Positions 54,112 through 62,786 of a stretch of DNA of 64,000 nt are shown here, piece after piece. The stretch spans positions 105,317-169,316 of the forward strand of contig JADYXR010000204.1 of the NCBI GenBank assembly GCA_021772095.1, in the 5' to 3' direction. Position numbers and translations under genes: made by a program. Below the pieces are notes generated by a model, which did no database searches, had not been told where the DNA came from, and was given only the letters and a program-made list of their open reading frames with translations. Numbering within the stretch: the first letter of the stretch is position 1; every line of letters begins with the position of its first letter. The DNA comes from Candidatus Obscuribacter sp. GTDB taxonomy: Bacteria > Cyanobacteriota > Vampirovibrionia > Obscuribacterales > Obscuribacteraceae.

Positions 54112-55221
54112 TTACGAGGTAGTCGAATCAAGTTCGAACCTTTTGAATTTGAAATAGTTTGCGCACGTCCCTTCCGATGACACCATGGTGGCACCTAGAG
54201 GCTTATCCGGAGTGCAGCGTGTGCCGAATGCCGAGCAGTCAGTCGGTTTCTTCGTTCCTCTCAAAATTTGCCCGCTAATACATTCGGCGGACTCCGAAAT
54301 TTCCACCAATGACGTTTTCTCGAAGTGAAGATCGGCATCGAAATCTTTGTAATTGGATCCTAGTTTTAAACCACTATTCTCAATCCAGCCAAGACCTCGC
54401 CACTCACGATCGCAAACTTCAAATACTTCTTGAAGAAGTTTTTGCGCTGTTAGATTTCCTTGCGCCTCAACCACTCGTTTGTACTGATTGATTACTTCGT
54501 GTCTGCCTGATTCCAACTGGGTTATGCACAGCAAAATCGATTCCAGAATATCAATTGGTTCAAATCCGGCAACCACGATTGGAACTTTGTAAGTCTGCGC
54601 CAGGTTTTTATATTCGTTCAAGCCGGTTATCGTGCAAACATGTCCAGGACCAATGAATGCTTGAACTTGATTATCGGCAGAGCTCAGCACTGATGCGCAC
54701 ACCGGCGGAACCAAAACTTGGCTGGAGAGCACGAAGTAATTCGTTAGATTCAATTTTTTCGCCTGGTGAAGTGACATGGCATTAGCTGGTGCCGTTGTCT
54801 CAAATCCGACTGCAAAGAAAACCACGTCCATTTGCGGATTTTGTTTTGCCAGTTTAACTGCATCCAGTGGAGAATAAACAATTCGCACGTCGGCACCTCG
54901 AGCTTTCGCTTCGAGCAAATCGACAGTGCTTCCCGGCACTCTGAGCATGTCGCCGAAAGAACAAAAAATTACTTTCGGCAGGCTGGCAATGGCAATAGCT
55001 CTGTCGATCAAAGATACCGGAGTGACGCAGACCGGGCAGCCAGGTCCATGGACGAGGTTTACGTTTGCAGGCAGCAGGTCTTCAATTCCGAATTGCAAAA
55101 TCGTATGCGTTTGGCCGCCGCAGACTTCCATAATAGTCCAGCGCTGCGTGCATAATCTTTCAATTTCTTTTGCTAGTTTGCCGGCCAGCTCAAGATCTCT
55201 ATACTCGTCCACATACTTCAT
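54112..55221 (-). CDS. hypD: Hydrogenase maturation protein HypD
   Basis: 369 residues. All characteristic Cys motifs are present: MEVCGGQTHTI, HGPGCPVCVTP, FAVGFETTAP, the segment GPGHVCTITG and the C-terminal iron-sulfur region with ISGQILRG and CTPDKPLGATMVSSEG. HypD carries a [4Fe-4S] cluster and, with HypC and HypE, assembles Fe(CN)2CO. It starts only 4 bases after the CoA-transferase stop, so the two are very likely co-translated. Confidence 0.97.
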   Translation of the reverse strand: MKYVDEYRDLELAGKLAKEIERLCTQRWTIMEVCGGQTHTILQFGIEDLLPANVNLVHGPGCPVCVTPVSLIDRAIAIASLPKVIFCSFGDMLRVPGSTVDLLEAKARGADVRIVYSPLDAVKLAKQNPQMDVVFFAVGFETTAPANAMSLHQAKKLNLTNYFVLSSQVLVPPVCASVLSSADNQVQAFIGPGHVCTITGLNEYKNLAQTYKVPIVVAGFEPIDILESILLCITQLESGRHEVINQYKRVVEAQGNLTAQKLLQEVFEVCDREWRGLGWIENSGLKLGSNYKDFDADLHFEKTSLVEISESAECISGQILRGTKKPTDCSAFGTRCTPDKPLGATMVSSEGTCANYFKFKRFELDSTTS

Positions 55222-55225
55222 CAGC

Positions 55226-56545
55226 TTACATCCATGGAACGCCAGAAGCCTCTTTCTCGAGTTCGGCTCTGAAGCTGGGATGCGCGATACTGATCAGTGA
55301 GCGTGCCCTCGATTTTAAGTTTTTGCCATACAAATCGGCGATACCATATTCGGTGACTACATAGTGCACATCTCCTCTCGATGTGACGACACCACTTCCT
55401 CTGCTCAAGTGTGCCACTATCCTCGATACCGTGCCTGCTTTGGCAGTTGATGGCATCGCTATGATTGGGCGACCTCCTTGTGAGCGCGCCGCACCGCGAA
55501 TAAAATCAACCTGTCCACCAAACCCGCTATAGAGCTGCTCGCCAACAGAGTCTGAACAAACTTGGCCGGTTAAATCGATTTGCAGTGCCGAGTTGATCGC
55601 TGTCATTTTATAGTTCTGAGCGATGATATTGGGATCATTAATAAAGTCGCTTGGCTGAAACTCGATAAGTGGATTGTTGTCGATAAAATCATAAAGACGT
55701 TTACTTCCCATTACGAATGAAACCGCGATTTTACCTGGTAAAACCGTTTTACAATCGTTGGTGATTACACCCGCTTCGACCAGATCAAGAACGCCGTCAG
55801 AAAACATTTCGCTGTGAATGCCGAGATCTTTTTTATCGAAGAGAAACTTCAGAGTGGCATCGGGAATGGCACCAATACCTAACTGTAGTGTTGCACCATC
55901 TTCCACCAATGAGGCGCAGTTTCGTCCGATTTCAGTGGCGACATCATCGTTCTCTTTGCACTGGTGCGTGGGTATGGGTCTGTCCGTCTCAATGATGTAA
56001 TCGAGCTTGCTAACATGGACGAAGGATCGTCCTAGTGTGCGAGGCATTTGTTTGTTAACCTCAGCGATTACCAGGCGCGCTCTTTTTCTGGCGGCGATTG
56101 TGCAATCGACTGATACGCCGTAACTGCAGTATCCATGGCTATCGGGAGGAGAGACCTGAATTAGACAAACATCTACATTTAGTCTGCCTGACAAGAATAA
56201 TCCAGGGATCTCGCTTAAAAATACAGGAGTGTAATTTGCGCGACCTGCATTAACAGCTTCTCTAACATTCTTTCCTATGAACAGAGCATGCAGTTTAAAC
56301 GAATCGCGGTATTGGGGCTCGATGTACGGTGCCGGACCCATGGTCAGGATATGGTAGACCTCGACATCTCTGAGTGTGGCGGCACGTTGGACCAGGGCGT
56401 CAATCAGCGGAGCCGGCGCTGCTGCGTTCGAGTGAATATACAAACAGTCTCCGGAGCGAATCTGTAAAACGGCTTGCTCCGCGGAGACCACCTTCTTTTG
56501 GTAATCATCAATCCAGGATTCGTGCCGTTTTACCGTGGAATTCAT
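55226..56545 (-). CDS. Acetyl-CoA hydrolase/CoA-transferase family protein (4-hydroxybutyrate/butyrate CoA-transferase-like)
   Basis: 439 residues, normal length for the family I-type acyl-CoA:acetate/4-hydroxybutyrate CoA-transferases. Motifs are GDCLYIHSNAAAPAPLIDAL, the QVSPPDSHGYCSYGVSVD segment, LQLGIGAIPDA, the catalytic glutamate in HSEMFSDGVLDLVEAG, and FGGQVDFIRGAARSQGG. It interconverts acyl-CoA esters and free acids, typical of fermentative metabolism. Its place inside the hyp operon, 4 bases from hypD and 64 bases from hypC, is unusual and suggests that hydrogenase maturation is co-regulated with fermentation. Confidence 0.9.
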   Translation of the reverse strand: MNSTVKRHESWIDDYQKKVVSAEQAVLQIRSGDCLYIHSNAAAPAPLIDALVQRAATLRDVEVYHILTMGPAPYIEPQYRDSFKLHALFIGKNVREAVNAGRANYTPVFLSEIPGLFLSGRLNVDVCLIQVSPPDSHGYCSYGVSVDCTIAARKRARLVIAEVNKQMPRTLGRSFVHVSKLDYIIETDRPIPTHQCKENDDVATEIGRNCASLVEDGATLQLGIGAIPDATLKFLFDKKDLGIHSEMFSDGVLDLVEAGVITNDCKTVLPGKIAVSFVMGSKRLYDFIDNNPLIEFQPSDFINDPNIIAQNYKMTAINSALQIDLTGQVCSDSVGEQLYSGFGGQVDFIRGAARSQGGRPIIAMPSTAKAGTVSRIVAHLSRGSGVVTSRGDVHYVVTEYGIADLYGKNLKSRARSLISIAHPSFRAELEKEASGVPWM

Positions 56546-56609
56546 TCGGGTTGCTCATTTAAATTGCGTTCGAGTTGAGGTGTTTGTTGCCAGGATTAGT
56601 TTCTATTTT

Positions 56610-56846
56610 TCAAACCGAATCCAATTCTCCAATCAGTTCTAACATCTTGTAAGTCTCTTTCGCCTCATCCTCATTGATGATGTTGAGCGCGAAACCGACG
56701 TGCACCAAAACATAGTTTCCCACCTTTGCGTCCGGCGTATATTCGATGCACGTGACTCGTTTTACACCTAAGAAGTCGACGCGGGCCATCTGCAATCCGT
56801 CTTGCTCAAAAATTTCTTCGACATATCCCGGGATTGCCAGACACAT
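56610..56846 (-). CDS. hypC: Hydrogenase maturation chaperone HypC
   Basis: 78 residues. The ATG at 56846 is chosen because HypC needs Cys as residue 2 after Met removal: MCLAIPGYVEEIF. A GTG three codons upstream is therefore rejected. The family segment MARVDFLGVKRVTCIEYTPD and the VGNYVLVHVGFALNIINEDE signature are present. Shuttles iron ligands with HypD and holds the large-subunit precursor. 82 bases after hypF, 64 before the CoA-transferase. Confidence 0.95.
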   Translation of the reverse strand: MCLAIPGYVEEIFEQDGLQMARVDFLGVKRVTCIEYTPDAKVGNYVLVHVGFALNIINEDEAKETYKMLELIGELDSV

Positions 56847-56928
56847 TGAGTGCACACCGAACAGGAATTATTGGCTCAGTCTAACAGATCAAATCGAAGC
56901 CGGGTCAGTAATGACATAAAACCCCGAA

Positions 56929-59457
56929 TCAAATCTCTTGCAACTTCGCTTGTGCCAGCGCTATTGAGGCTTGACCCAGAGACAAACCACCATCATTGGC
57001 AGGAACTAGATTGTTAGTCAATACCACGAACTGATCGGCTGCGAGGAGGTCCCTGGTCCGACACAACAATCGTTCGTTTTGAAAGACTCCTCCGGACAAG
57101 CATGCCGTACTGGTTTTGCATTTACTTCTAATCCTTTTGCAAATCACTGAAATCGCCGTTGCGATGGTTTCGTGAAATCGGGCTGCTATCACTTTGTCTT
57201 CCACGCAATTTTCCATGTCCTCAACAATGCATTCAAAAATCGAAGTGGTATCAATTTCAATAATCTCTTTTCCAGAAGCGATCGTAATTCCATGTTTGAA
57301 CGGATACGCTTGTGGATCTATTTTGCAATCGTAAGTTGAAGCACAATTCTCCAATAAGATTGCCGCGTGCCCTTCATAACGAGCGATTTCGCATAATCCA
57401 AGCAGAGCCGAGACAGCGTCAAATAAACGGCCGCAACTTGATGTTTTCGGAGTTAAGTCGGAGGAGGCGAGTTTGGAGTAAACGGCCGATACGTTCTGTT
57501 TCCCATACGCAACACTGAAACGCTCAAGAATCCGCTCGACGGTTTTCGAGTCTCTGGTCTTTATACTGCAAGAGGCAAGATAACTCAATGCCATTCGCCA
57601 TGGTTCCTTGATGGCATTGACTCCGCCAGGCATACCAGTGTTTTTAAACCTTGCCATTCGCTCGTAAAAATCGAAGCTACAATGAAAAAATTCACCACCC
57701 CAGAGATTCTGATCGGCACCATATCCGATACCATCGAAAGCAACCCCGATTACCGGCCCGTCGATTCGATGTTCCGCGATGCAGCTGGCAATATGAGCGT
57801 GGTGATGTTGTGTGGAAACTATTTGTCGAATCTTTCGGATATCGAAAGGTGCCGTGTCCGGATTAGTCAGCCAGGATTGAGCCAATTTTGTCGAGCCATA
57901 GTCAGGGTGCATGTCGATTGCCAGAAGCTCGGGAGTGATTGCAAAGATCTTCAAATAACTGGCAAGCGTGCTCTGGAAGTGTTCGACTGTTTCAAGTGTA
58001 TCGAGATCGCCGATATGTTGGCTGACATACGCTTTGTTATCTTTGATCAGGCAGAAGGTGTTCTTGAGGTGTCCACCTAGCGCGAGCACGGGAACAGTTG
58101 CTCGAAACGCGAGTTCAATTGCTCGCGGCGCATAACCGCGAGCTCTTCGAATCACTAACTCTTCGCCATTTATTGTTCTTGTAACTGTGTCATCGTAACG
58201 ACTGGTGATGTCTCGATTGTGAATCAGAAAGGCATCGGCGATGGTGGCAAGACGCTCCCATGCTTCTCGATTGCCTGAAGCAATGGGTTCCTCGCTGAAG
58301 TTAGCGCTTGTCATTACTAGCGGTCTTTTAAAGTCCCGCAAAAGGAGATGGTGCAGGGGTGTATAGGGAAGCATTACGCCAAGAGTTTGCATCTTTGGTG
58401 CTATTAAAGCGGAGAGCGGAGGGCTGGGCTCAGGTGAGTCGGTGCTTTCGTTCGAGCGCGTTTGTTCCATTCTCGATCGCTTTTTAAGTAAGACTATCGG
58501 TCTGAATTGACCTTCTAAGATCTTGGATTCAAAGTCCGAGACCTGGCATATGTTCACGAGGTGTTGCTTGGATGGCATCATAATGGCAAAAGGTTTCTCT
58601 TCACGGCCTTTGCGTTGCCTGAGTTGAGATACGGCACCGTCATTGGTGGCATCGCAGACTAAATGAAATCCGCCCAGTCCTTTGATGGCGACAATCTTTC
58701 CTTCAGATAGTGCTGTAATCGTTCTTTCCAGTGCTTCATTACTCTTTTGCTCGAATAAAGCTAGTTCCTTGGGCACCTGATCTTTTGGATCGAGAAACGC
58801 CAGTGTCGGACCACATTGGCTGCATGCATTCGGCTGGGCGTGAAATCTTCGATTGAGAGGATCCGAGTATTCATACCTGCAGTCCTCGCACATTGAGAAG
58901 CAGCGCATACTTGTCGCTGCTCGATCGTAAGGCAGAACCTCGATAATAGTGAATCGTGGTCCGCAATTCGTGCAATTTAAGAACGGATAGCGATATCGAC
59001 GATCATCTTCATCAAACAGCTCAGACAGGCAGTCTTTGCAAGTGGCAATGTCGGGCGAAATCTCAATGCCGGCGGCACCCGCGTTAACCTGGCTCGGGCC
59101 AATTTGAAATTGTCCTTCTGTTTCTGTTTCAGCAAGTTCGACTATTTCTAGTATCTCAACACTTTCAATCTTTGCCACAGGTGGAGCCTCGGCCTGCAAA
59201 CGTTGGAGAAATACTTCAATGTTTGACGCGCTTGCTTTCAGTTCAATCTCTACAGTACCGCCTTTGTTGCAGACTTTGCCGTGGAGCCCGAGTTCTGTGG
59301 CTAATCGAAAGACAAATGGTCTGAAGCCGACGCCCTGGACTACTCCAGTCACTCGAACACAAACTCTAACGCTCGTAAGCCGCTTATGTGGGGCGATTCT
59401 TTGTTCACTTTCGTTGTTGTCCATGATTTGAACTCGCGTTTGCTCGATGCTTCTCAT
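56929..59457 (-). CDS. hypF: Carbamoyltransferase HypF
   Basis: 842 residues with all domains. Acylphosphatase (about 30-120: VRVTGVVQGVGFRPFVFRLA), two zinc-finger pairs (CKDCLSELF, FLNCTNCGPRF, CEDC, CSQCGPTLAF; about 138-220), YrdC-like domain (about 235-430) and Kae1-like domain with the metal-binding HHHAHIASCIAEH and GVAFDGIGYGADQNLWGGEF. Transfers carbamoyl from carbamoyl phosphate to the HypE Cys. First gene of the hyp operon, with AAGGATG upstream of the ATG at 59457. A second Met lies 11 codons downstream. A palindrome lies at 59478-59493. Confidence 0.97.
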   Translation of the reverse strand: MRSIEQTRVQIMDNNESEQRIAPHKRLTSVRVCVRVTGVVQGVGFRPFVFRLATELGLHGKVCNKGGTVEIELKASASNIEVFLQRLQAEAPPVAKIESVEILEIVELAETETEGQFQIGPSQVNAGAAGIEISPDIATCKDCLSELFDEDDRRYRYPFLNCTNCGPRFTIIEVLPYDRAATSMRCFSMCEDCRYEYSDPLNRRFHAQPNACSQCGPTLAFLDPKDQVPKELALFEQKSNEALERTITALSEGKIVAIKGLGGFHLVCDATNDGAVSQLRQRKGREEKPFAIMMPSKQHLVNICQVSDFESKILEGQFRPIVLLKKRSRMEQTRSNESTDSPEPSPPLSALIAPKMQTLGVMLPYTPLHHLLLRDFKRPLVMTSANFSEEPIASGNREAWERLATIADAFLIHNRDITSRYDDTVTRTINGEELVIRRARGYAPRAIELAFRATVPVLALGGHLKNTFCLIKDNKAYVSQHIGDLDTLETVEHFQSTLASYLKIFAITPELLAIDMHPDYGSTKLAQSWLTNPDTAPFDIRKIRQIVSTQHHHAHIASCIAEHRIDGPVIGVAFDGIGYGADQNLWGGEFFHCSFDFYERMARFKNTGMPGGVNAIKEPWRMALSYLASCSIKTRDSKTVERILERFSVAYGKQNVSAVYSKLASSDLTPKTSSCGRLFDAVSALLGLCEIARYEGHAAILLENCASTYDCKIDPQAYPFKHGITIASGKEIIEIDTTSIFECIVEDMENCVEDKVIAARFHETIATAISVICKRIRSKCKTSTACLSGGVFQNERLLCRTRDLLAADQFVVLTNNLVPANDGGLSLGQASIALAQAKLQEI

Positions 59458-59477
59458 CCGCTAACTCATCCTTGATC

Positions 59478-59493
59478 TCGTCCTTAAGGACGA
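59478..59493. promoter_or_regulatory. 16-base palindrome in front of hypF
   Basis: TCGTCCTTAAGGACGA is a perfect palindrome 21-36 bases upstream of the hypF start and about 90 bases upstream of the divergent gene. Good position for a repressor or activator dimer acting on both transcripts. Confidence 0.4.
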
Positions 59494-59581
59494 TTCCATG
59501 TTTGAGCAATCTCGCTATTCTGAAACGATATGCTATTGGTCGGTCACAAGTAAAACCTCGACTGGAACGAGACTACTACAA

Positions 59582-59980
59582 ATGGAATTCAGATTTCCGA
59601 AAGCGCGATTATTCGCATATAACAAACTGGCGGGAGGCGACTCCTGTTACGCAGTGATGGTCCAGGCTGTGACTGATGCCGGTCTGATGTCCGAGGATGT
59701 TGCCGGACAGCCTAACCTTGAAGCGGAGCACGGCTCGACTTGCGGTGCCATCAAAGCCGCAGAAATGATCATCCGTTCATTCATGCATGAGCATCATGAT
59801 GTTCAAAAAGCCGAGGAATTGTCCAATGCTGCTTTCGGACAAATCAGGTCCGATCTCGAATGCTGGAGGCAGTCCGTCAATGTTCCGGCTAGTTGCAAGC
59901 ATTTCGACCAAGCTGATGCGTGCAGAGATATGACACCGATCGTACTTGATTTACTGTTGCAACAGATAATGCGCCATTAG
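59582..59980 (+). CDS. Cys/His-containing hypothetical protein divergent from hypF
   Basis: 132 residues from ATG at 59582 (the frame is open back to 59498). Starts MEFRFPKARLFAYNKLAGG and contains spaced Cys and His residues: CYAVMV, EAEHGSTCGAIKAAEM, SFMHEHHDVQKAEE, CWRQ and SCKHFDQADACRDM. Largely helical, no signal peptide or membrane helix. The Cys/His spacing suggests metal or haem binding, but I recognise no family. Located opposite hypF across a palindrome, so a link with hydrogenase maturation (for instance nickel handling) is possible but unproven. Confidence 0.6.
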   Translation: MEFRFPKARLFAYNKLAGGDSCYAVMVQAVTDAGLMSEDVAGQPNLEAEHGSTCGAIKAAEMIIRSFMHEHHDVQKAEELSNAAFGQIRSDLECWRQSVNVPASCKHFDQADACRDMTPIVLDLLLQQIMRH

Positions 59981-60011
59981 CAAGACCTTGATTGTTCCTG
60001 AAAATTTTCGC

Positions 60012-61637
60012 TCAAGATATATCCACTGTTGAAAGACTGAACGAAAAAATGCTGCCTTTGTTGAGTTCGCTTTCGCACCATATCTTTCCTCCATGCGACT
60101 CTATTATTTTGCTGCAAAGGTACAGTCCCAGACCTGTACTTGCATAATAACGACCGCCTGAAGATGCTTGCCAGAAACGCTGAAACAATTTGGGCTTGTC
60201 TTTGTCTGCAATGCCTTTGCCTGTATCAGTGACGGAGACTGTTGTGGTCAGTGCATTTTGCTGCACACGCACATGGATAGAGCCGCCCGAACGAGTATAC
60301 TTCAGCGAGTTGTCGATTAAGTTTTGCACAACTCTGCGTATTTCATCTATGTCGCACAACACGGGGATCGCGTCTTCTTCAGCGGCAAATGATAGTTCGA
60401 TCTGTTTTTGTTTTGCCAGAGCGGAAAGTTCTGTCACCGATTTCTCGACGGATGCCACCAGATCAACTGGTATCATATTTAGTTGCTTAACCCCGCTGTC
60501 ATATTTATAGACATCCAGCAACGTGATTACCATCTGGTACATTGCCGAGTTGCTTTCGAGAATGGTTTCAAAAATAATTCTTTGTGAGTCTTGAATTGGT
60601 CCGTAATCACCTTCCATCAGTATCTTCAGTGCACGGTTTGCAGCCAAAATCGGGGTTTTTAAATCATGTGTCAGTGTGGCGACGAAGTCGTCGCGCTGTT
60701 GTTGCAGCCTGACGCTGTCATTGACTAATGTGAACGTCGCGACTAAACCGGTCACTGTTACTTCACGTTCTCTGACAGGCCAAACCGACCAGTCGTAGTA
60801 AGAGTCCATTTCTGCATCGACAAAGGACAGTCGTTCTGCAGATGCTCGCTTTGACACGCCAAGGCTTATGGCCTCCTGAAAATCAGCCTGGGGCAAATTT
60901 GTACAAAGATCGAAGATTGAGGCACCGATAATCTCGTCGGGTGATTCTTTTCCTACAAATGATAAAAACTCATTGTTGACCTCAAGGCAATTGAAATCTT
61001 TGGAGAGTCGAACAATTCCAATCGGAGCGTTTTCAACGATACTTTTAGTCACTGAGCGCTCTGTCTCGAGCCGTGTGATGACGTCTTTATGCTCGCGGAT
61101 GGCGTGAATTTTAGCTGCGTTGTAAGTGTCAATTGCCAGACCCATATCGAAAAAAATTAGCTTAGTTAGCGAGTCTACGACGCGCTCTTCCATCTCGGTA
61201 TCATTTGCAAACTCTAACTTAATTATTTTGCGTAAGAACGTCAACGCGCGAAAGTACGCGCCCAGGTACCAGCGTGTGTCCAACCCGATTCGGTGGTGTA
61301 TGGACCCTACGCCCAATCTGTTTTTGACGTACTCGCGGTCATAATTTCCACACGTGAGCTTTAAGAAATAATCTCTTTGACCGGCTCTTGCTCGTTTTAA
61401 AACTTCGTCGTTAGGAAAAAAACTAGCGGTATCGTCATGAGCTAAAAAATGGTCGTATAGATAATCAAGTAATCCGTCAACGTGGTTGGCAATCAGAGAG
61501 TCAAGCTTCGTAATCGTCTCTTCGTCGGCGCGTCCAAGTTCTAACCACTCTTTTCTGCTGGTGATTTCTTCATCCGACATTTTAACGTCTAGATCCGGAA
61601 TTGCCAGAAGAATGTTCGGGTTTACAGGTTGATCCAT
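60012..61637 (-). CDS. Globin-coupled sensor histidine kinase with PAS domain
   Basis: 541 residues. Domains are a globin-coupled sensor (about 20-190) with candidate proximal haem ligand H114 in LGVGSIHHRIGLDTRWYLGAY, a PAS domain (about 200-310: SIVENAPIGIVRLSKDFNCL), HisKA with phosphorylated His in DFVATLTHDLKTPILAA, and HATPase with N box NLIDNSLKYTRSGG, DTGKGIADKDKPKLFQRFW and STGLGLYLCSKIIESHGG. No membrane helix, so it senses a soluble gas (O2, NO or CO) inside the cell. ATG at 61637 follows AAAGGTGA; a GTG five codons upstream is the alternative. It is divergent from the response regulator at 61787. Confidence 0.92.
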   Translation of the reverse strand: MDQPVNPNILLAIPDLDVKMSDEEITSRKEWLELGRADEETITKLDSLIANHVDGLLDYLYDHFLAHDDTASFFPNDEVLKRARAGQRDYFLKLTCGNYDREYVKNRLGVGSIHHRIGLDTRWYLGAYFRALTFLRKIIKLEFANDTEMEERVVDSLTKLIFFDMGLAIDTYNAAKIHAIREHKDVITRLETERSVTKSIVENAPIGIVRLSKDFNCLEVNNEFLSFVGKESPDEIIGASIFDLCTNLPQADFQEAISLGVSKRASAERLSFVDAEMDSYYDWSVWPVREREVTVTGLVATFTLVNDSVRLQQQRDDFVATLTHDLKTPILAANRALKILMEGDYGPIQDSQRIIFETILESNSAMYQMVITLLDVYKYDSGVKQLNMIPVDLVASVEKSVTELSALAKQKQIELSFAAEEDAIPVLCDIDEIRRVVQNLIDNSLKYTRSGGSIHVRVQQNALTTTVSVTDTGKGIADKDKPKLFQRFWQASSGGRYYASTGLGLYLCSKIIESHGGKIWCESELNKGSIFSFSLSTVDIS

Positions 61638-61786
61638 AATTTGTTCGATCACCTTTATCTCAATTGATTGTCGGGCAAACTGCCTATTTTTTCTGACCTG
61701 GATTGGTGGCTGCTAGCAGTCACGCCTAATGATAGATGATTTGCGTGGTATCCTCAGTAAACCGTTTTTGTTTTTAAGGCATAGAA

Positions 61787-62515
61787 ATGAGCGATTCGAC
61801 AACCACCGAGTTAATAACAGTTTTGCTGGTCGAAGATCACAAACTGACCAGGATTGGCTTGAGGACTGTGCTTGAGAGAACTGCCGATATCAAAGTGCTC
61901 GGTGAAGCGGAAAACGGCGAGGACGCGGTTCAGAAAGTTGGCGAACTTAGACCAAATGTCGTTCTTATGGATGTCGGCATGCCGATCATGGACGGAATTG
62001 AAGCTGTCAACAGAATTCGCGAGCTATATCCTGAAGTCAATTCCATTATGCTGACATCGCATGACAATGAGGAAGACGTCTTAGCTTCCCTGTCTGCCGG
62101 CGCATGTGGATATTGTCTCAAGGATGTTGAGCCCGAACGCCTTTATACTGCTATTCGCGCCGTAAATGACGGGGACATTTGGTTGGATTCGACAATCGCT
62201 AGTCGAGTGATGAAGATTCAACAAGCCAAGATGTCGACTAACAAGAAGGAAACGCAGACTTCCGTTGCTGCACCGATTTCGCAAGAGCCGATGAAGCAGA
62301 AGCCTCCGATGGCGCCTATGCCTGACGCATTATCTCCGCGCGAGATGGAGGTCCTCGGTCTGCTTGTCGACGGCTTGTCCAATCAGGAGATCGCCGATCG
62401 GTTGATAATCTCACTGGCTACAGCGAAGACACATGTGCGAAATATTTTGAATAAGCTCGCTGTTGATGACCGGACGCAAGCGGCAGTTCACGCGATGCGT
62501 CGTGGTTTAGTTTAG
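61787..62515 (+). CDS. NarL/FixJ-family response regulator
   Basis: 242 residues. Receiver domain with phosphoacceptor D62 in VVLMDVGMPIMDG and acidic pair VEDH, the switch Thr in IMLTSHDNEEDV and Lys in GYCLKDVEPERL. A flexible Gln/Met/Pro-rich linker (about 145-178) leads to a LuxR-type HTH (LSPREMEVLGLLVDGLSNQE, ATAKTHVRNILNKLAV). Transcription factor; the divergent globin-coupled kinase 149 bases away is the likely partner. A hairpin terminator follows at 62532. Confidence 0.95.
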   Translation: MSDSTTTELITVLLVEDHKLTRIGLRTVLERTADIKVLGEAENGEDAVQKVGELRPNVVLMDVGMPIMDGIEAVNRIRELYPEVNSIMLTSHDNEEDVLASLSAGACGYCLKDVEPERLYTAIRAVNDGDIWLDSTIASRVMKIQQAKMSTNKKETQTSVAAPISQEPMKQKPPMAPMPDALSPREMEVLGLLVDGLSNQEIADRLIISLATAKTHVRNILNKLAVDDRTQAAVHAMRRGLV

Positions 62516-62786
62516 GCTTGATTGCGAGTTCAAATCCGACCACTTGCGGATTTAGTGTGCTGCCCCGACACTGCCTTCTTGCTTAAGTCCGCAATTTATA
62601 TTTAATCCCCAGTCAGGTCTGTGCTATAGCCCATATGGGTTACCCTCAGGAGCTCTTGTTCGCGCAGGAGATCATCCGTTCGGATGTGGCACCAGCTTAG
62701 TCCTGCTGCCAGGATGGTGAAGGAAACACGGAGACCCGTATCGGTTTTTTAACCTAATTTTGGTTCAAACCTCAGGGAGTATTATC
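62516..62786 (+). ncRNA. Structured leader or small RNA ahead of the degenerate GGDEF gene
   Basis: The gap contains an unusual density of local hairpins: AAATCCG/CGGATTT (62532-62553), TTGCGGATTT pairing with AAGTCCGCAA (62544-62593) around AGTGT/ACACT, GGGTTACCC (about 62638-62646), CTCTTG/CAGGAG, CATCCGTTCGGATG, TCCTG-CTGC-CAGGA, and a final ACGG/CCGT stem followed by TTTTTT at 62745-62750. The order ends in a terminator-like element 37 bases before the start codon. I tested it by eye against c-di-GMP-I, TPP, cobalamin, SRP, 6S and RNase P consensus and found no match. Could be a riboswitch-type attenuator or an independent sRNA. Confidence 0.4.
62532..62553 (+). terminator. Hairpin after the NarL-type regulator
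   Basis: AAATCCG / CGGATTT, perfect 7-base stem with an 8-base loop, 17 bases after the stop codon. Part of the structured region described for 62516-62786. Confidence 0.5.

Noticed and set aside
62525..62545. tRNA T-arm-like GAGTTCAAATCC
   Set aside because: The flanking bases do not form a 5-base T stem and no acceptor or anticodon stem is present.
62516..62786. c-di-GMP riboswitch in front of the degenerate GGDEF gene
   Set aside because: The conserved core elements of the GEMM-I class (AGGGCAAACC and the receptor hairpin) are missing.
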